Part shown: positions 5,861 to 6,177 of the stretch, in pieces | How the letters are laid out: each line of letters starts with the position of its first letter | Numbering within the stretch: position 1 is the first letter of the stretch | Assembly (NCBI GenBank): GCA_964462125.1 | Contig: CAYWXT010000296.1 | Span: forward strand, 1-6,177 | Length of the DNA: 6,177 nucleotides | DNA from: JAWLFY01 sp964462125 | Lineage (GTDB): Bacteria > Planctomycetota > Planctomycetia > Pirellulales > Pirellulaceae | Direction: 5' to 3' | Notes under the pieces: generated by a model | Database searches by the model: none | Told to the model about the DNA's origin: nothing | The model's input: the letters and a program-made list of their open reading frames with translations, nothing else | Program-made: the position numbers and the translations under genes

Positions 5861-6136
5861 GATGATCTCGTTGAGCACGTCGGCGATGCGGCCGCCGAGC
5901 CCCGATTCGGCACCGGTGTAGCGGGCGGAGAAGTCGCCGCGATTCACGGCGTGCAATACCCGTAGCAGCTCCTGGGCGTCAATCGCGCCTGATTCGAGGT
6001 CCAGGGCGGTAGTGTCCGCAGCACCAGCGTCCGGCCGAGCCGATTGCACCTGGGCCTGCCGGCCCTTTTTCGCGTGCGTTTCTTTCGGCGCGTTCTTCTG
6101 CTTCTGTTCCGCAGACGTCTTCTCGTTCGTAGGCAT
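5861..6136 (-). pseudogene. 5' fragment of a HAMP-domain signalling protein (multi-HAMP histidine kinase-like)
   Basis: The reading frame starts with ATG at 6136. Residues 1-50 are a charged, alanine-rich, probably disordered leader (many K, Q, E). From about 52 to 92 it matches the opening of a cytosolic HAMP repeat: DAQELLRVLHAVNRGDFSAR, then GLGGRIADVLNEII. This arrangement, without membrane segments, is typical of large soluble hybrid kinases with HAMP arrays. At base 5861 the match ends abruptly where 'ELN..' and the next helix would follow; the frame then runs antisense through the cyclotransferase-like fragment and stops at 5774, giving a 120-residue chimeric ORF. No kinase, receiver or further HAMP domains remain in the window. 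No Shine-Dalgarno is visible. The HAMP call is good; the kinase label is an inference from the family style. Confidence 0.62.
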
Positions 6137-6177
6137 GAATGTGAGGGTTGTTCGAACTGCTGGTGCACACGATTCCA

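Larger units (their letters stand above)
5729..5861 (+). repeat. Direct repeat CAGCTGCGGG flanking the truncated cyclotransferase fragment
   Basis: CAGCTGCGGG occurs at 5729-5738 and again at 5852-5861, where its last base reaches the gene-fragment junction. Each copy is followed closely by GATGAT (5743-5748 and 5861-5866). The second site equals the first with five bases missing. It may be chance in GC-rich sequence or a trace of the event that formed the junction. Confidence 0.4.

Noticed and set aside
5944..6168. 74-codon arginine-rich minus-strand ORF at the right end
   Set aside because: It is an out-of-frame shadow of the HAMP-protein leader, and its composition only reflects the GC-rich lysine codon region.
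1..6177. CRISPR arrays, tRNA or rRNA genes, transposases, toxin-antitoxin or defence modules
   Set aside because: No regularly spaced repeats, cloverleaf sequences or matching protein motifs were seen on either strand.

Overview
This GC-rich window looks like chromosomal DNA from a planctomycete, probably close to Pirellulales or Rhodopirellula. The grounds are a Tat-exported Gfo/Idh/MocA-type oxidoreductase, a secreted formylglycine sulfatase with a beta-repeat extension, a rhomboid with a DUF2007-like N-terminal domain, an N-terminal fragment resembling a multi-HAMP kinase, and sparse Shine-Dalgarno sites. This is inferred from gene content only; there is no phylogenetic marker.

Layout. 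Five genes from about 5660 to the left edge lie on the minus strand and are transcribed leftward. In order they are a rhomboid protease (4761-5660), a 190-residue protein of unknown function built from two copies of a small domain (3924-4496), a type I sulfatase (1661-3814), an App1-like (DUF2183) HAD-fold protein (407-1627), and the start of a Tat-exported dehydrogenase that runs off the left edge (1-352). Gaps of 33-109 bp between the last four would allow co-transcription. The 264 bp between the rhomboid and the 190-residue gene hold an unusual inverted-repeat block with a run of ten G.

Right end. On the plus strand at 5747 begins a gamma-glutamylcyclotransferase-like gene that is recognisable only up to base 5860. 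On the minus strand at 6136 begins a HAMP-domain signalling protein that is recognisable only down to base 5861. Two convergent genes have lost their 3' ends and are joined at one point. This is either a real rearrangement or a chimeric assembly, and it is the strongest anomaly in the window.

Function. The sulfatase and the exported oxidoreductase could both act in breakdown of sulfated glycans, a common planctomycete activity, but nothing here shows the substrate. The App1-like protein, the duplicated-domain protein and the rhomboid have no evident shared pathway. I found no tRNA, rRNA, CRISPR array, transposase or toxin-antitoxin pair, and no convincing new multi-gene system.
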